From Candidatus Binatia bacterium (GTDB taxonomy: Bacteria > Desulfobacterota > Binatia > Bin18), in the NCBI GenBank assembly GCA_951812575.1, contig OX638322.1:1425925-1489924 (forward strand): DNA of 64,000 nucleotides. The letters are read 5' to 3'. Under the pieces are notes generated by a model. That model made no database searches, was not told the origin of the DNA, and worked only from the letters and a program-made list of their open reading frames with translations. Positions 27,001 through 35,530 of this stretch are shown here, in pieces (position 1 is the first letter of the stretch; every line of letters begins with the position of its first letter). The translations under genes were made by a program, and so were the position numbers.

Positions 27001-28097
27001 TAATTGTGGGGAGGACGAGTTGGAGTGCGTTGAACTTTAGTGGGTTTGTGACCGGGGAAGACCCGGACGGGTGGACCTACACGGCGAGCAACACAAACCT
27101 GACGATCAGTGACCAGGGAGGGGGGAGTGTCCGGTTGAGTTTCACCACGGCGGGGACGACAGACATTACGGTGACGGCGAGCAATGCGTGGGGATCAGCG
27201 TCCCAGACGTTTCGGGTGACGATTACTGTCTCCCCGCCGACCTGGACGCAGGACCTGAGCGATCTGCCGCCGTCTGGAGGGCCGGCGGTGATTGTGGGGA
27301 GGACGAGTTGGAGTGCGTTGGACTTTAGTGGGTTTGTGATCGGGGAAGACCCGGACGGGTGGACCTACACGGCGAGCAACACAAACCTGACGATCAGTGA
27401 CCAGGGAGGGGGGAGTGTCCAGTTGAGCTTCATCACAGCGGGGACGACGGACATTACGGTGACGGCGAGCAATGCGTGGGGATCAGCGTCCCAGACGTTT
27501 CAGGTGACGATTACTGTCTCCCCGCCGACCTGGACGCAGGACCTGAGCGATCTGCCGCCGTCTGGAGGGCCGGCGGTGATTGTGGGGGGGACGAGTTGGA
27601 GTGCGTTGAACTTTAGTGGGTTTGTGACCGGGGAAGACCCGGACGGGTGGACCTACACGGCGAGCAACACAAACCTGACGATCAGTGACCAGGGAGGGGG
27701 GAGTGTCCAGTTGAGTTTCACCACGGCGGGGACGACGGACATTACGGTGACGGCGAGCAATGCGTGGGGGTCAGCGTCCCAGACGTTTCGGGTGACGATT
27801 ACTATCGCCCCGCCGACCTGGACGCAGGACCTGAGCGATCTGCCGCCGTCTGGAGGGCCGGCGGTGACTGTGGGGGGGACGAGTTGGAGTGCGTTGAACT
27901 TTAGTGGGTTTGTGACCGGGGAAGACCCGGACGGGTGGACCTACACGGCGAGCAACACAAACCTGACGATCAGTGACCAGGGAGGGGGGAGTGTCCAGTT
28001 GAGTTTCACCACGGCGGGGACGACAGACATTACGGTGACGGCGAGCAATGCGGGGGGATCAGCGTCCCAGACGTTTCGGGTGACGATTACGAACTGA
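24075..28097 (+). CDS. Giant exported Ig-repeat protein with Cys-rich modules
   Basis: The product is 1340 aa. The start at 24075 gives a clean signal peptide (VIALLVPLCLLLVGGQVFGQ). A unique N-terminal domain follows, then a Cys-rich module (HEDYCQVMGPC...DVDVCE, about 176-228), a module shared with the protease-lysozyme (LYGWAYNTA...IPVEIYVGG, FYVYALDQT), and a second Cys-rich module (HHDYCWYHGPC...DMDVCE). From residue 398 to the end are ten Ig-like repeats: eight of type A (96 aa, begins PPTWTQDLSDLPPS) and two of type B (90 aa, begins PPTQTRELNDQT). No LPXTG, autotransporter or T9SS tail was seen. It is probably an adhesin or scaffold working with the two upstream exported proteins. Confidence 0.85.
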   Translation: MRARVIALLVPLCLLLVGGQVFGQRLVKEYTPPYEMPDKDLNPLYGRYEIYEADRYRGGMTTAAEAQARVGQELIVTATLFRALRVRIENPTYTVWFYPLQPRHNVPPRAHRWSSHYYGSQGQAPGNEFHGDEVIEVYKPGGSGPWLNLEPIGTNELWVGTGGWYYKARKTDRPVVSAGHEDYCQVMGPCSAGQGDCDSDAECQIGLTCAEDVGATYGFAADVDVCEAPAPSTLRGFVDVVSRLHSNPLTLYGWAYNTAASTDTIPVEIYVGGARGAGTLAATITADQPRSDVNTTFGITGDHGFAWAVPAQYQSGAQDFYVYALDQTPNPSVRTLLSPAPLRLREVGHHDYCWYHGPCVAGQGDCDGDSECQSGLTCVDDVGATYGFAADMDVCEGPPTWTQDLSDLPPSEGPAVTVGGTSWSALDFSGFVTGEDPDGWTYTASNTNLTISDQGGGVVQLSFITAGTTDITVTASNAWGSAAQTFQVTITVAPPIWTQDLSDLPPSEGPAVIVGGTSWSALDFSGFVTGEDPDGWTYTASNTNLTISDQGGGVVRLSFITAGTTDITVTASNAWGSAAQTFQVTITIAPPTWTQDLSDLPPSGGPAVIVGGTSWSALDFSGFVTGEDPDGWTYTASNTNLTISDQGGGVVRLSFTTAGTTDITVTASNAWGSASQTFRVTILGPPTQTRELNDQTFTVGNIFTYDFSQVWEGASSFTVESSDESVVTIEARSSLGVYRATAVAAGSATITVTARNAAGSDADSFNITVSRASDPPTQTRELNDQTFTVGNIFTYDFSQVWEGASSFTVESSDESVVTIEAQSSLGVYRATAVAAGSATITVTARNAAGSDADSFNITVTGPPIWTQDLSDLPPSEGPAVTVGGTSWSALDFSGFVTGEDPDGWTYTASNTNLTISDQGGGSVRLSFITAGTTDITVTASNALGSASQTFRVTITVAPPIWTQDLSDLPPSEGPAVIVGRTSWSALNFSGFVTGEDPDGWTYTASNTNLTISDQGGGSVRLSFTTAGTTDITVTASNAWGSASQTFRVTITVSPPTWTQDLSDLPPSGGPAVIVGRTSWSALDFSGFVIGEDPDGWTYTASNTNLTISDQGGGSVQLSFITAGTTDITVTASNAWGSASQTFQVTITVSPPTWTQDLSDLPPSGGPAVIVGGTSWSALNFSGFVTGEDPDGWTYTASNTNLTISDQGGGSVQLSFTTAGTTDITVTASNAWGSASQTFRVTITIAPPTWTQDLSDLPPSGGPAVTVGGTSWSALNFSGFVTGEDPDGWTYTASNTNLTISDQGGGSVQLSFTTAGTTDITVTASNAGGSASQTFRVTITN
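25266..28094 (+). repeat. Coding tandem array: eight 288-bp and two 261-270-bp units
   Basis: Type A units begin at 25266, 25554, 25842, then 26658, 26946, 27234, 27522 and 27810, with an exact 288-bp period. Two type B units begin at 26127 and 26397. Type A copies differ at only a few bases (for example GTTGTC versus AGTGTC after the poly-G, ATCGGG versus ACCGGG). The same variants recur in different combinations, which indicates recent duplication and recombination or gene conversion. Confidence 0.9.
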
Positions 28098-28100
28098 TAA

Positions 28101-28304
28101 CACTCTCACACAGACCGCCCTGAACAACCTAGAAATCGAACTAACTCTCGACGGTATAATATTATTGCTGAGTTTGACGATTATGTGGCTGCCGCCGGCT
28201 ATTACTGCTTTTCCGGCTCCGGGGGCGACCGGTATACGTTCCTCAATGGGTGGCGCACCTACGGCTCGGATAACACCGTCGATGTTCGGATAAGGAGTAA
28301 ATAG
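28101..28304 (+). pseudogene. C-terminal fragment of a secreted beta-rich domain; then empty spacer
   Basis: The frame ending in TAG at 28302-28304 reads IIAEFDDYVAAAGYYCFSGS, then GDRYTFLNGW and SDNTVDVRI. It looks like the end of an exported beta-sandwich domain, but has no start and no upstream domain. It lies directly behind the Ig-repeat gene and may be the lost end of a longer ancestral protein. The remaining 28305-28595 contains no gene, hairpin with T run or RNA that could be recognised. Confidence 0.4.
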
Positions 28305-28595
28305 CCATAGGCAGTGGGAGTGTCGGACAGACACCGATGGGGGGCGAGATGGCAGGTTCCGTCCGAGACGTCGGCAGTCCGATTCCTCAGCAAGTGACCG
28401 GACGGGCTCTATCCTAGGGACAACTCGCTACGCAGCGATCACACAGGTGGAGGTCAGCGCGACCTAATACAGACGCCTTTGGCATGCACCCCCTGACGTC
28501 GCCTAAGAACAATTTGCGATTCCGTATAGCCAGTCGGCCTCTTGCGTCCAGCAAAGAGAACGTAAAGGCTGGGCTACAGCCTCTCGTAAAACGCC

Positions 28596-29834
28596 CTACC
28601 GCGTCAGCGAGGGGAAAAGCGGCTCGGTGCTAATGATGCCCTCGTCAGAGAGCCGCTGCATTTCCGCTTTCGATAAGCCGAGCAGGCTGCCGAAGATACG
28701 CTCATTGTGTTTGCCGAAACTTGGGGCGGGCCGACGGACGACCGAAGGCATATCGGAAAATTGAGGGACAAAGCCCGGATAGAAGTGCGGCCCGGTTTCC
28801 TCCTTCTCGATCGTTAATATGAACTCGCGCGCAGCAAGGTGAGGGTCACTCAGCACCCCGGCTCCAGACAGTACCACTCCAGCGGCGACGCCAGCTGCTT
28901 GCAGGCGTTCCATCAGCGCCGTGGCCTCCTGCTCCTGTGTCCAGGCGCTTATGTATTGGTCGAGCTCATCCTCGGCCGCCTTTCTCTTGTGCGCCGTTTC
29001 GAACCGACCGTTTTGCGCCCACTCCGGATTCCCCAACACACGACAGAAAGTGTGCCAGTCCTCGTCCGACGTGACGGCAATCGTGAGCCACTCGTCTTCG
29101 CCCTGACAGGGATAACACCCGTGGGGAGCCAGGGTGGGGTGACGATTGCCCAGTCGCGTCTGAGAGCGGCCATTGATGGTATATTCCAGCAGGGCGGCGG
29201 CGTTGAAGGGTAAGAGTCCCTCAACGTGGGACAGGTCAAGCGAGACCCCGGCGCCGCGTCGTTCTTGTTCAAATGTCCCGACCAGCGCAGCGAAGCAGGC
29301 GTTGAGCGCCGACACCGGGTCGCCGATGGCGTTGCTGAGCATCTGGGGTGGGCCGTCTTCATAGCCGCTGACCCCGGTTATCCCGGCCATAGCTTCGGTG
29401 GTGGTCCCAAAACCGAGATATTCGCTCTCCGGCCCGCTATTGCCAAAGGCCGGCAGGGTGACCATCACGAGTTGCGGGTTGACCGCTTTCAGGGTGTCAA
29501 ATTCGATGCCGAGCTTGCGCAAACTGCGCGGTGGATAGTTGGCCACCAAGACGTCGCTGATCCGAACCAGGTCGCGAAACAGCTCTCGCCCCCGCGGGTG
29601 GGTGAGTTCCAGCGCGATGCCGTACTTGTTCCGATTGACCGTATTAAACGTTGGCGACTGCTCGTAGGGTCGGCCCCCATCTTCCGTGACCTCGGGGGCG
29701 GCTCCGCGCCACCAGTCCATATGCGATGGGGATTCGACCTTAATGACTTCTGCGCCAAAGTCAGCCAGCAGACAGGTCGCCAACGGACCGGCCCAGCCAT
29801 TGGTTAAATCCACGACTCGTAGCGGCTGTGTCAT
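28596..29834 (-). CDS. CaiB/BaiF (family III) CoA-transferase
   Basis: The product is 412 aa. VVDLTNGWAGPLATCLLADF, then GAEVIKVESP, then LVANYPPRSLRKLGIEF are family signatures, and AIGDPVSALNACFAAL carries the catalytic Asp. A specific insertion (MDWWRGAAPEVTEDGG) is shared by family members annotated as CoA transferases of aromatic or succinyl type; the substrate remains unknown. It starts 27 bp after the stop of another CaiB/BaiF gene, so both are in one operon and may form a heteromer. Confidence 0.9.
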   Translation of the reverse strand: MTQPLRVVDLTNGWAGPLATCLLADFGAEVIKVESPSHMDWWRGAAPEVTEDGGRPYEQSPTFNTVNRNKYGIALELTHPRGRELFRDLVRISDVLVANYPPRSLRKLGIEFDTLKAVNPQLVMVTLPAFGNSGPESEYLGFGTTTEAMAGITGVSGYEDGPPQMLSNAIGDPVSALNACFAALVGTFEQERRGAGVSLDLSHVEGLLPFNAAALLEYTINGRSQTRLGNRHPTLAPHGCYPCQGEDEWLTIAVTSDEDWHTFCRVLGNPEWAQNGRFETAHKRKAAEDELDQYISAWTQEQEATALMERLQAAGVAAGVVLSGAGVLSDPHLAAREFILTIEKEETGPHFYPGFVPQFSDMPSVVRRPAPSFGKHNERIFGSLLGLSKAEMQRLSDEGIISTEPLFPSLTR

Positions 29835-29861
29835 ACGCTTGCTCCTATGCCTTGATATTCC

Positions 29862-31106
29862 TCAGTTAATTGCACCCGCGGCCCGAAGGTGCTGCAAATC
29901 GGCGTTGCTATAGCCCAGCTTTTCGCCCAGCACGCTCGTCGTGTGCTCCCCGACACGGGGCGCGCGCCGGAGGCGGAGGATGGGCTGTCCGCTTTCGCGG
30001 GAGGGTGGACCGGGGATGGTGACGCTTCCTCCTCCGGGACCCTCGACCTCGATAAAGGCCTGACGCTCTTTGAGCTGGACCCATTCGACGACTTCTTGGG
30101 CAGAAGGGATTGGTGACAACGGAATCCCCCGGGCTTGCGCGGCATGATAGATGTCCCACTTCTTGCGGTCGCGCATCCACGGCATAAGCGCGCCGTGCAG
30201 TTCCTCGGCGCAGAGTGCCAGAGTTGTGATGTTCTGAAAGCGTGGATCGCCTGCCAGGTCGGGCCGTTCGATCAGTTCGAGCAGCGCAACAATTTGATGC
30301 GGCAGGCCGGCATGTACGCCCACATAGCCATCTGCACATGGCAGGGTGACCAGATTCGGAAACGCTGCATGGAACTGCTTGCCCGAACGCTGGCGGACAA
30401 AGCCCGAATAGGAAAACGCCACAAAGTCGTACAGGGACGTGGCAATCAGGGCCTCCTGAATGGACACCTCAACGTGCTGCGCAGCCTGTGTTGCGTTCCG
30501 GTTCCGCACGGCTTGCAGGGTGCCGATGGCGGCGTATAACCCGGCCAGGTATTGGCCGAACGCGCCCCCAGGCTGGACCGGAGGGCGGTCTAGTTCGCCC
30601 ATGGGATAGGTCCAACTGCCCAGGGCAAAGGCGACACTGTCGGTCATACGATAGTCACGGTAGGGGCCGGATGCACCGAAGTTCGAGATGGCAACGCTCA
30701 CCAGCCGTGGATTGGCGGCCCGCAGTACCTCTTGCCCCAAACCCAGGCGCTCAAGGGTGCCCGGACGGAAATTCTCGACGACCACATCCGCCCGTTCAAT
30801 CAAGCCTAAGACCGCCTCGCGTCCGGGTTGACAGGTGAGGTCAATCGCCACCGACTGTTTACTGGTGTTCAAGAAACAAAAGAGGCCGCTCTGCTCTTTT
30901 GTGGGGGAAGGGTCCCCCAAGCCCCCTCTGCCGGGCTGATCGTCAAAAAATGGCGGCAGGGTCCGACCTCCTTCACCGCCCGCTGGCGGTTCAATCTTGA
31001 TGACCTCGGCCCCATAGTCGCCGAGCAATTTTGTGCAATAGGGCCCTGCAATATAATGGGTGAGGTCAATCACGCGAATGCCACTCAAGGCTCGTTCCAG
31101 AGACAT
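29862..31106 (-). CDS. CaiB/BaiF CoA-transferase, variant active site
   Basis: The product is 414 aa. The start at 31106 is set by AGGAGGTTCGGC; the frame open to 31424 is spurious. GIRVIDLTHYIAGPYCTKLL, then YGAEVIKIEPPAGGEGG, then VVENFRPGTLERLGLG are diagnostic. At the position of the catalytic Asp (GD..aG) this protein reads GGAFGQYLAGLYAA, with no Asp evident, so it may be a structural partner or belong to a subgroup with another nucleophile. It is the first gene of a two-gene operon with the downstream CaiB/BaiF gene. Confidence 0.88.
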   Translation of the reverse strand: MSLERALSGIRVIDLTHYIAGPYCTKLLGDYGAEVIKIEPPAGGEGGRTLPPFFDDQPGRGGLGDPSPTKEQSGLFCFLNTSKQSVAIDLTCQPGREAVLGLIERADVVVENFRPGTLERLGLGQEVLRAANPRLVSVAISNFGASGPYRDYRMTDSVAFALGSWTYPMGELDRPPVQPGGAFGQYLAGLYAAIGTLQAVRNRNATQAAQHVEVSIQEALIATSLYDFVAFSYSGFVRQRSGKQFHAAFPNLVTLPCADGYVGVHAGLPHQIVALLELIERPDLAGDPRFQNITTLALCAEELHGALMPWMRDRKKWDIYHAAQARGIPLSPIPSAQEVVEWVQLKERQAFIEVEGPGGGSVTIPGPPSRESGQPILRLRRAPRVGEHTTSVLGEKLGYSNADLQHLRAAGAIN

Positions 31107-31302
31107 GCCGAACCTCCTGTATTCCAACATTCCAGGAAGATGTGAGTATTGGACATCTCCAGCGCGGCTGTCAAGATTGACGGTGCAAGTAGTCTGCGCG
31201 ATCGAACGGATTGACGAAGGGGGAGTTCTCTCTATACATTGCCGGGATGAACGCATGCCTATACGATGAGTCACGAGGTTAAAGTGCGCAGAGAGGACTC
31301 GC

Positions 31303-31539
31303 ATGATTATTGACTCAGAAACCTTCGGTGAAATAGAAAGCGCCGTCACCCAGGCGACCCAGGGGATAGGTTCCGCCACCCAGCTTGTCAAGGGACTCGG
31401 TCCCCAAACCGAAGAGGCCCGCACCTATATTGGCCGCCTGCTCAATCAGATCCGCGAAGTCCAGGCCTATGTTCAGCGCGCAGGCGCCGTGCTTGATGCG
31501 GTCAAAGAAGCCAATAAAGAAGAGTCGACCCGCCAGTAA
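31303..31539 (+). CDS. Small helical protein of unknown function
   Basis: The product is 78 aa, preceded by AGAGAGGAC. It is almost entirely helical with heptad-like spacing (IESAVTQATQGIGSATQLVK, then RTYIGRLLNQIREVQAYVQ). No Cys, signal peptide or membrane segment is present. It lies between a divergent CoA-transferase operon and a NUDIX gene. Its coding status rests on the ribosome site and amphipathic composition only. Confidence 0.55.
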   Translation: MIIDSETFGEIESAVTQATQGIGSATQLVKGLGPQTEEARTYIGRLLNQIREVQAYVQRAGAVLDAVKEANKEESTRQ

Positions 31540-31663
31540 GAGGAGCCCGCGAATCGCCCCGCTCTGTTGTGCACCCCTCTCGGGCCCGCCCTTCTTGCCT
31601 CGGAGAAGAGCATCGCTCTCCGAGGATCGTCTGAGGTATTGAGAGTGAGATTCGACACCCGCT

Positions 31664-32254
31664 ATGAACAGTAGCATTTTGCACATTCGTGATCGGCTCT
31701 CGAAGCATGACCCCGCTCTGGTCGATATGGACGCGCCGATGCGGGCAGCGGTTGCGCTACTGCTGCAACCCCGCCCTGACGATGTGTACGTGTTTTTCAT
31801 CCACCGTGCCCACCATCCCCACGATCCCTGGTCCGGACACATGGCTTTCCCTGGGGGGCGCCAGGAGCCGGAAGACCCGGATCTGCTTGTCACCATCCAA
31901 CGCGAGACCTATGAAGAGGTGGGGATTGATCTTGCCGAGCATGGCGAATACCTCGGCCGTCTGGCCGAAGTGCAAGCCTCGGCGCGCGGAAAACAGATTG
32001 GCATGGTGGTGTCCCCGTTTGTCTATCTCGTCTCTCGGGACGCCAGTCTGGTACTCGATCCGGTTGAAGTCCAGGACGTCATTTGGGTCCCGCTGTCCTT
32101 CATGCAACAAGACGGCGTGGAACAGATCGTCCAGCGTAAGCTTCAGACCGGATCGACCATTCAGGTGCCCGCACTCCTCTACGGCGGGAAGACGATTTGG
32201 GGCTTAACCTACCGTATGCTGCGGGACTTCTTGGAACTTATTACGAAGCCGTGA
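31664..32254 (+). CDS. NUDIX hydrolase (CoA pyrophosphatase-like)
   Basis: The product is 196 aa. FPGGRQEPEDPDLLVTIQRE followed by TYEEVGI is a full Nudix box with the Mg-binding REx2EE. The preceding HPHDPWSGHMAFPGG is typical of the NudL/CoA diphosphatase branch. Such enzymes cut CoA or acyl-CoA to 3',5'-ADP and phosphopantetheine, which fits a region rich in CoA chemistry. NTG at the start is ambiguous: ATG at 31664 has no strong ribosome site. Confidence 0.88.
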   Translation: MNSSILHIRDRLSKHDPALVDMDAPMRAAVALLLQPRPDDVYVFFIHRAHHPHDPWSGHMAFPGGRQEPEDPDLLVTIQRETYEEVGIDLAEHGEYLGRLAEVQASARGKQIGMVVSPFVYLVSRDASLVLDPVEVQDVIWVPLSFMQQDGVEQIVQRKLQTGSTIQVPALLYGGKTIWGLTYRMLRDFLELITKP

Positions 32255-32284
32255 GGGGAAGATCCGCTCTCCCCCTGCCGTGTC

Positions 32285-33109
32285 TCAGAGCACTTCGTGT
32301 AAAAACTCGCGGACTACGCTGATAAATCCGTCCGGATTATCGAGCATGACGTGATGGTAGGTGTTCGGCACCTCGACCCAGCAACTGTTGGACAGGCCGG
32401 CACACATCCGTTCCAGTTTTTTCGACGTGAGGACCGGGCTATGCTGCGCCTTCACAATCAGGGTGGGACAGCTGATGCGCGGGAGCAAAGACCAGCCATC
32501 GATCGGCTCCCGAAAGAGGGTGCGGCGGTCAAGCCTGGACGTCCATTTCCCGTTCGGGAGTTCGGTAAAGGCAAAAGAGGCCAGGTAACGCAGCTTGTCC
32601 TCCGAGACCAGGGACTCGCGCGGGAAGACGCGGAAGCGCGCGATGGCTTGCTGAAATGAGTCAAAGACTCTGGCTGGTTTTTCCCCCATGCGGCGTAGGA
32701 GTTTGACTGCCGCTTCAGGGTATCCGGGCTCGATATCGACCAGAATCAAGGCGTCGAGCGCCTGGGCGTGCTCGGCTGCATAGATGAGGGTATTATGCCC
32801 GCCCATCGAGTGGCCCAGCAGCACATGGCGTTCGATACCCAGGGTGTGGACCAGTTGATGAAGATCGTCGACATAGTGCCGGGTGCTATAGGCTGGTGGC
32901 TCTGCGTGCTGACTTTCGCCGTGCCCCCGCCAGTCCGGGGTGATCACCCGGAAGGATTCGGTAAAGGCCGGCGCAATAAAGTCCCACCAGCGCGCATGGG
33001 CCGACCCGCCATGGCAGAAAATGAACGGGCGCTGGCCCGCTGCCCCCCAGTCGAGGTAGTGCAGGCGCAGGTCATTGATCGTGACAAAGTGAGACTGGGG
33101 TCGGGACAT
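32285..33109 (-). CDS. Alpha/beta hydrolase
   Basis: The product is 274 aa. FIFCHGGSAHARWWDF is the oxyanion loop, LLGHSMGGHN the nucleophile elbow (Ser in GHSMGG), LILVDIEPG a possible acid strand, and YHHVMLDNP carries the catalytic His near the C-terminus. It is an intracellular esterase, lipase or epoxide-hydrolase-like enzyme; the substrate is not predictable. It follows the molybdenum hydroxylase operon on the same strand, separated by a strong hairpin. Confidence 0.88.
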   Translation of the reverse strand: MSRPQSHFVTINDLRLHYLDWGAAGQRPFIFCHGGSAHARWWDFIAPAFTESFRVITPDWRGHGESQHAEPPAYSTRHYVDDLHQLVHTLGIERHVLLGHSMGGHNTLIYAAEHAQALDALILVDIEPGYPEAAVKLLRRMGEKPARVFDSFQQAIARFRVFPRESLVSEDKLRYLASFAFTELPNGKWTSRLDRRTLFREPIDGWSLLPRISCPTLIVKAQHSPVLTSKKLERMCAGLSNSCWVEVPNTYHHVMLDNPDGFISVVREFLHEVL

Positions 33110-33123
33110 GGGTGCCGATAACG

Positions 33124-33146
33124 CCGCAGGGGAGCCGCCCCTGCGG
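33124..33146 (-). terminator. Strong hairpin between hydroxylase and hydrolase genes
   Basis: CCGCAGGGG (33124-33132) and CCCCTGCGG (33138-33146) pair perfectly around a 5-nt loop, 27 bp beyond the hydroxylase stop. No clear T run follows on the minus strand, so termination is possible but not certain. Confidence 0.5.
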
Positions 33147-33172
33147 TTCTGTGCTCTTCCCGGCGCGCTTTC

Positions 33173-35455
33173 CTACGCTCCGTTCTTCTCCAGAATCGCC
33201 TTTGCCACTTTGGCTGGAGACATGGGCAGCTCGGTCATCCGCACTCCGGTTGCCCGGTAAATGGCATTGGCAATCGCAGCGGGTGGCGGGATGATCGGCA
33301 CCTCGCCGACGCCACGAATACCGATGGGATGGCCGGGATTGGCCACCTCGACCAGAATGGTGTCGATCATAGGCAGGTCGAGACAGGTGGGCATGCGATA
33401 ATCGAGAAAACCGGTATTCCGCATGGTTCCATCCTCGGCATAGAAATACTCTTCGTTGAGTGCCCAGCCGACACCTTGGGCCACGCCGCCCTGAATCTGC
33501 CCCTCGACATAGCTGGGATGGACGGCTTTGCCGACATCCTGGGCGGCAGTGTAGCGGAGAATATCGACTTTCCCGGTCTCGGGATCGATTTCCACATCGA
33601 CCACGTGAGCGGCAAAGGCGGGCCCCACCCCGCGTGGCCGGACAGACGCGCGACCCATAACCGGACCACCGGCGCGGGGAAACTTGGGAGCGATTTCCTT
33701 CAGGCTCAAGGATTCGTGGCCATTAGTCAGACAGGAGAGCACCCCGTCCTGGTAGGTGACGTCTTCCGGCTTGACCTTCCAGACCGTGGCCGCCCGCTGC
33801 TTCAGTTGTCCGACGACATCTTGGGCCGCTTCATACACGGCCAGACCGGTAGCGAAGGTCACCCGACTGCCACCGGTCGTATCGGTATGACCAATGGATT
33901 CCGTGTCGGCCACAACCGGGTGCATGTCTTCCGACCTGAGTCCCAGCACCTCGGCTGCAATCATGGCACACGAGGCCCGGCTGCCACCGATATCGGGCGA
34001 GCCGGTCACCACATTGGCAGTCCCATCGGTGTTAATGCTCACCGTGGCACTCGACTGAAACGCGGCATTAAACCAAAAGCCGGTGGCAACTCCCCGCCCT
34101 CGGAGTTTTCCGTTTTCACTCTGGGGTGGTGGCGATTGATAGTGCTCGCTGTTGTGAATAGCCTCAATCGTTTCGAGATAACCGATCCGTTTGAATTGAG
34201 GCCCGGCGGGTTGGGCCGTTCCTTCTCTGGCGCCGTTGAGACGGCGTATTTCGAGTGGGTCGAGACCAAGCTTTTCCGCCATCTCGTCAAGAATCGTTTC
34301 AGCCGCCAGAGCGGGGTTGGTGGCACCGGGAGCGCGGTAAGCGCACGTTTTGGGCTTGTTCAGCACAACATCGTAGCCGTCGATCTGAAAATTTTCCAAA
34401 TCGTACGGAGCCAGAACGGTCATACACCCAGCCGCCACTGGTGAACCGGGAAAGGCGCCCGCTTCAAACGAGAGCTGGAGTTCGGCTGCCGTGATTTTAC
34501 CCTCAAGATTAACACCGATCTTGGCGCGGATATGTGAGCCCGGCGTCGGCCCTGTCGCGCGCAGCACCTCGCTCCGAGACATGACCATTTTCACGGGTCG
34601 GCCGGTCAGTTTGGACAGCAGCAGGGCCACCGGTTCCAAATACACCGTGGTCTTACCGCCAAAGCCACCCCCGATCTCGGCCGGCACGACTTTGATATCA
34701 CCTGGGTTTATTTGCAGCATCGTGCCGCACAACTCGCGCACGGCAAATGGCCCCTGAGTGCTGACCCAGACCGTGGCCTTACCGTCCTGGTTATACTGCG
34801 CCACCGCGTTATGGGGCTCGATATAGCCCTGATGGACCATGCTGGTTGCAAACTCGCGTTCGATCACAATCTCGGCCGCGGCAAACCCGGCAGCCAGGTC
34901 GCCTCGCGAGAACTGGATATGGTTCGCAATATTGGTTTCTTTTTCATCCCCGGCATCGACTCCGGCGGTCCGCAGGTCGGGGTGGAGAATAACTGCGTCG
35001 TCCCGCATGGCTTCGAGCACGTTCTGGACAAAGGGCAGCGGTTCGTACTCCACTCTGATGAGCTTGAGCGCTTCCTCGGCAACGTGTGGGCTGGTCGCCG
35101 CGACGGCCGCGACCGCATGACCGTCGTACAGGACTTTGCCGCGGGCCATAATGTTCGCAGCCAGGTGACGCGGGTTGACAAAGTTCTCGCCGATTTGCAG
35201 CATCCCCGGTTCAATCTCAGGAAAGTCGGCACCGGTAATGACCGCTTTGACGCCTGGCAGGGCTTGCGCCTCGGAAGTCTCGATGGATTTGATCCGCGCG
35301 TGGGGGTGTGGACTGCGCAGCACTTTCCCGTGCAGGAGACCCGGCAGGGTAATATCCGCTCCATAGCGGGCGCGTCCCGTGACCTTATCGACGCCGTCGT
35401 GCCGAATGGGACGGGTGCCAATCACCTTGAACTGATGCTCGTGTTGGGCTGCCAT
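33173..35455 (-). CDS. Molybdopterin-binding large subunit of xanthine dehydrogenase-family hydroxylase (copy B)
   Basis: The product is 760 aa. The start at 35455 follows GGAGGTGG. The N-terminal a/b hammerhead domain begins KVIGTRPIRHDGVDKVTGRA. The molybdopterin domains contain GGGFGGKT (pterin loop), CAYRAPGATNPALA and, near the C-terminus, GVGEVPIIPPPAAIANAI with the catalytic Glu. The AYRAPGA loop is not the VAYRCSFR of form I CO dehydrogenase, so it is a hydroxylase of another organic substrate. It is paralogous to the gene at 35892 and separated from it by a MoaD-like gene. Confidence 0.9.
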   Translation of the reverse strand: MAAQHEHQFKVIGTRPIRHDGVDKVTGRARYGADITLPGLLHGKVLRSPHPHARIKSIETSEAQALPGVKAVITGADFPEIEPGMLQIGENFVNPRHLAANIMARGKVLYDGHAVAAVAATSPHVAEEALKLIRVEYEPLPFVQNVLEAMRDDAVILHPDLRTAGVDAGDEKETNIANHIQFSRGDLAAGFAAAEIVIEREFATSMVHQGYIEPHNAVAQYNQDGKATVWVSTQGPFAVRELCGTMLQINPGDIKVVPAEIGGGFGGKTTVYLEPVALLLSKLTGRPVKMVMSRSEVLRATGPTPGSHIRAKIGVNLEGKITAAELQLSFEAGAFPGSPVAAGCMTVLAPYDLENFQIDGYDVVLNKPKTCAYRAPGATNPALAAETILDEMAEKLGLDPLEIRRLNGAREGTAQPAGPQFKRIGYLETIEAIHNSEHYQSPPPQSENGKLRGRGVATGFWFNAAFQSSATVSINTDGTANVVTGSPDIGGSRASCAMIAAEVLGLRSEDMHPVVADTESIGHTDTTGGSRVTFATGLAVYEAAQDVVGQLKQRAATVWKVKPEDVTYQDGVLSCLTNGHESLSLKEIAPKFPRAGGPVMGRASVRPRGVGPAFAAHVVDVEIDPETGKVDILRYTAAQDVGKAVHPSYVEGQIQGGVAQGVGWALNEEYFYAEDGTMRNTGFLDYRMPTCLDLPMIDTILVEVANPGHPIGIRGVGEVPIIPPPAAIANAIYRATGVRMTELPMSPAKVAKAILEKNGA

Positions 35456-35530
35456 GTCCACCTCCCGTACACAAAAACGGGGAAGAGCAGTAGCCACCCT
35501 TCCCCGTTCAAAAGTTATCGTAATAGCGGT

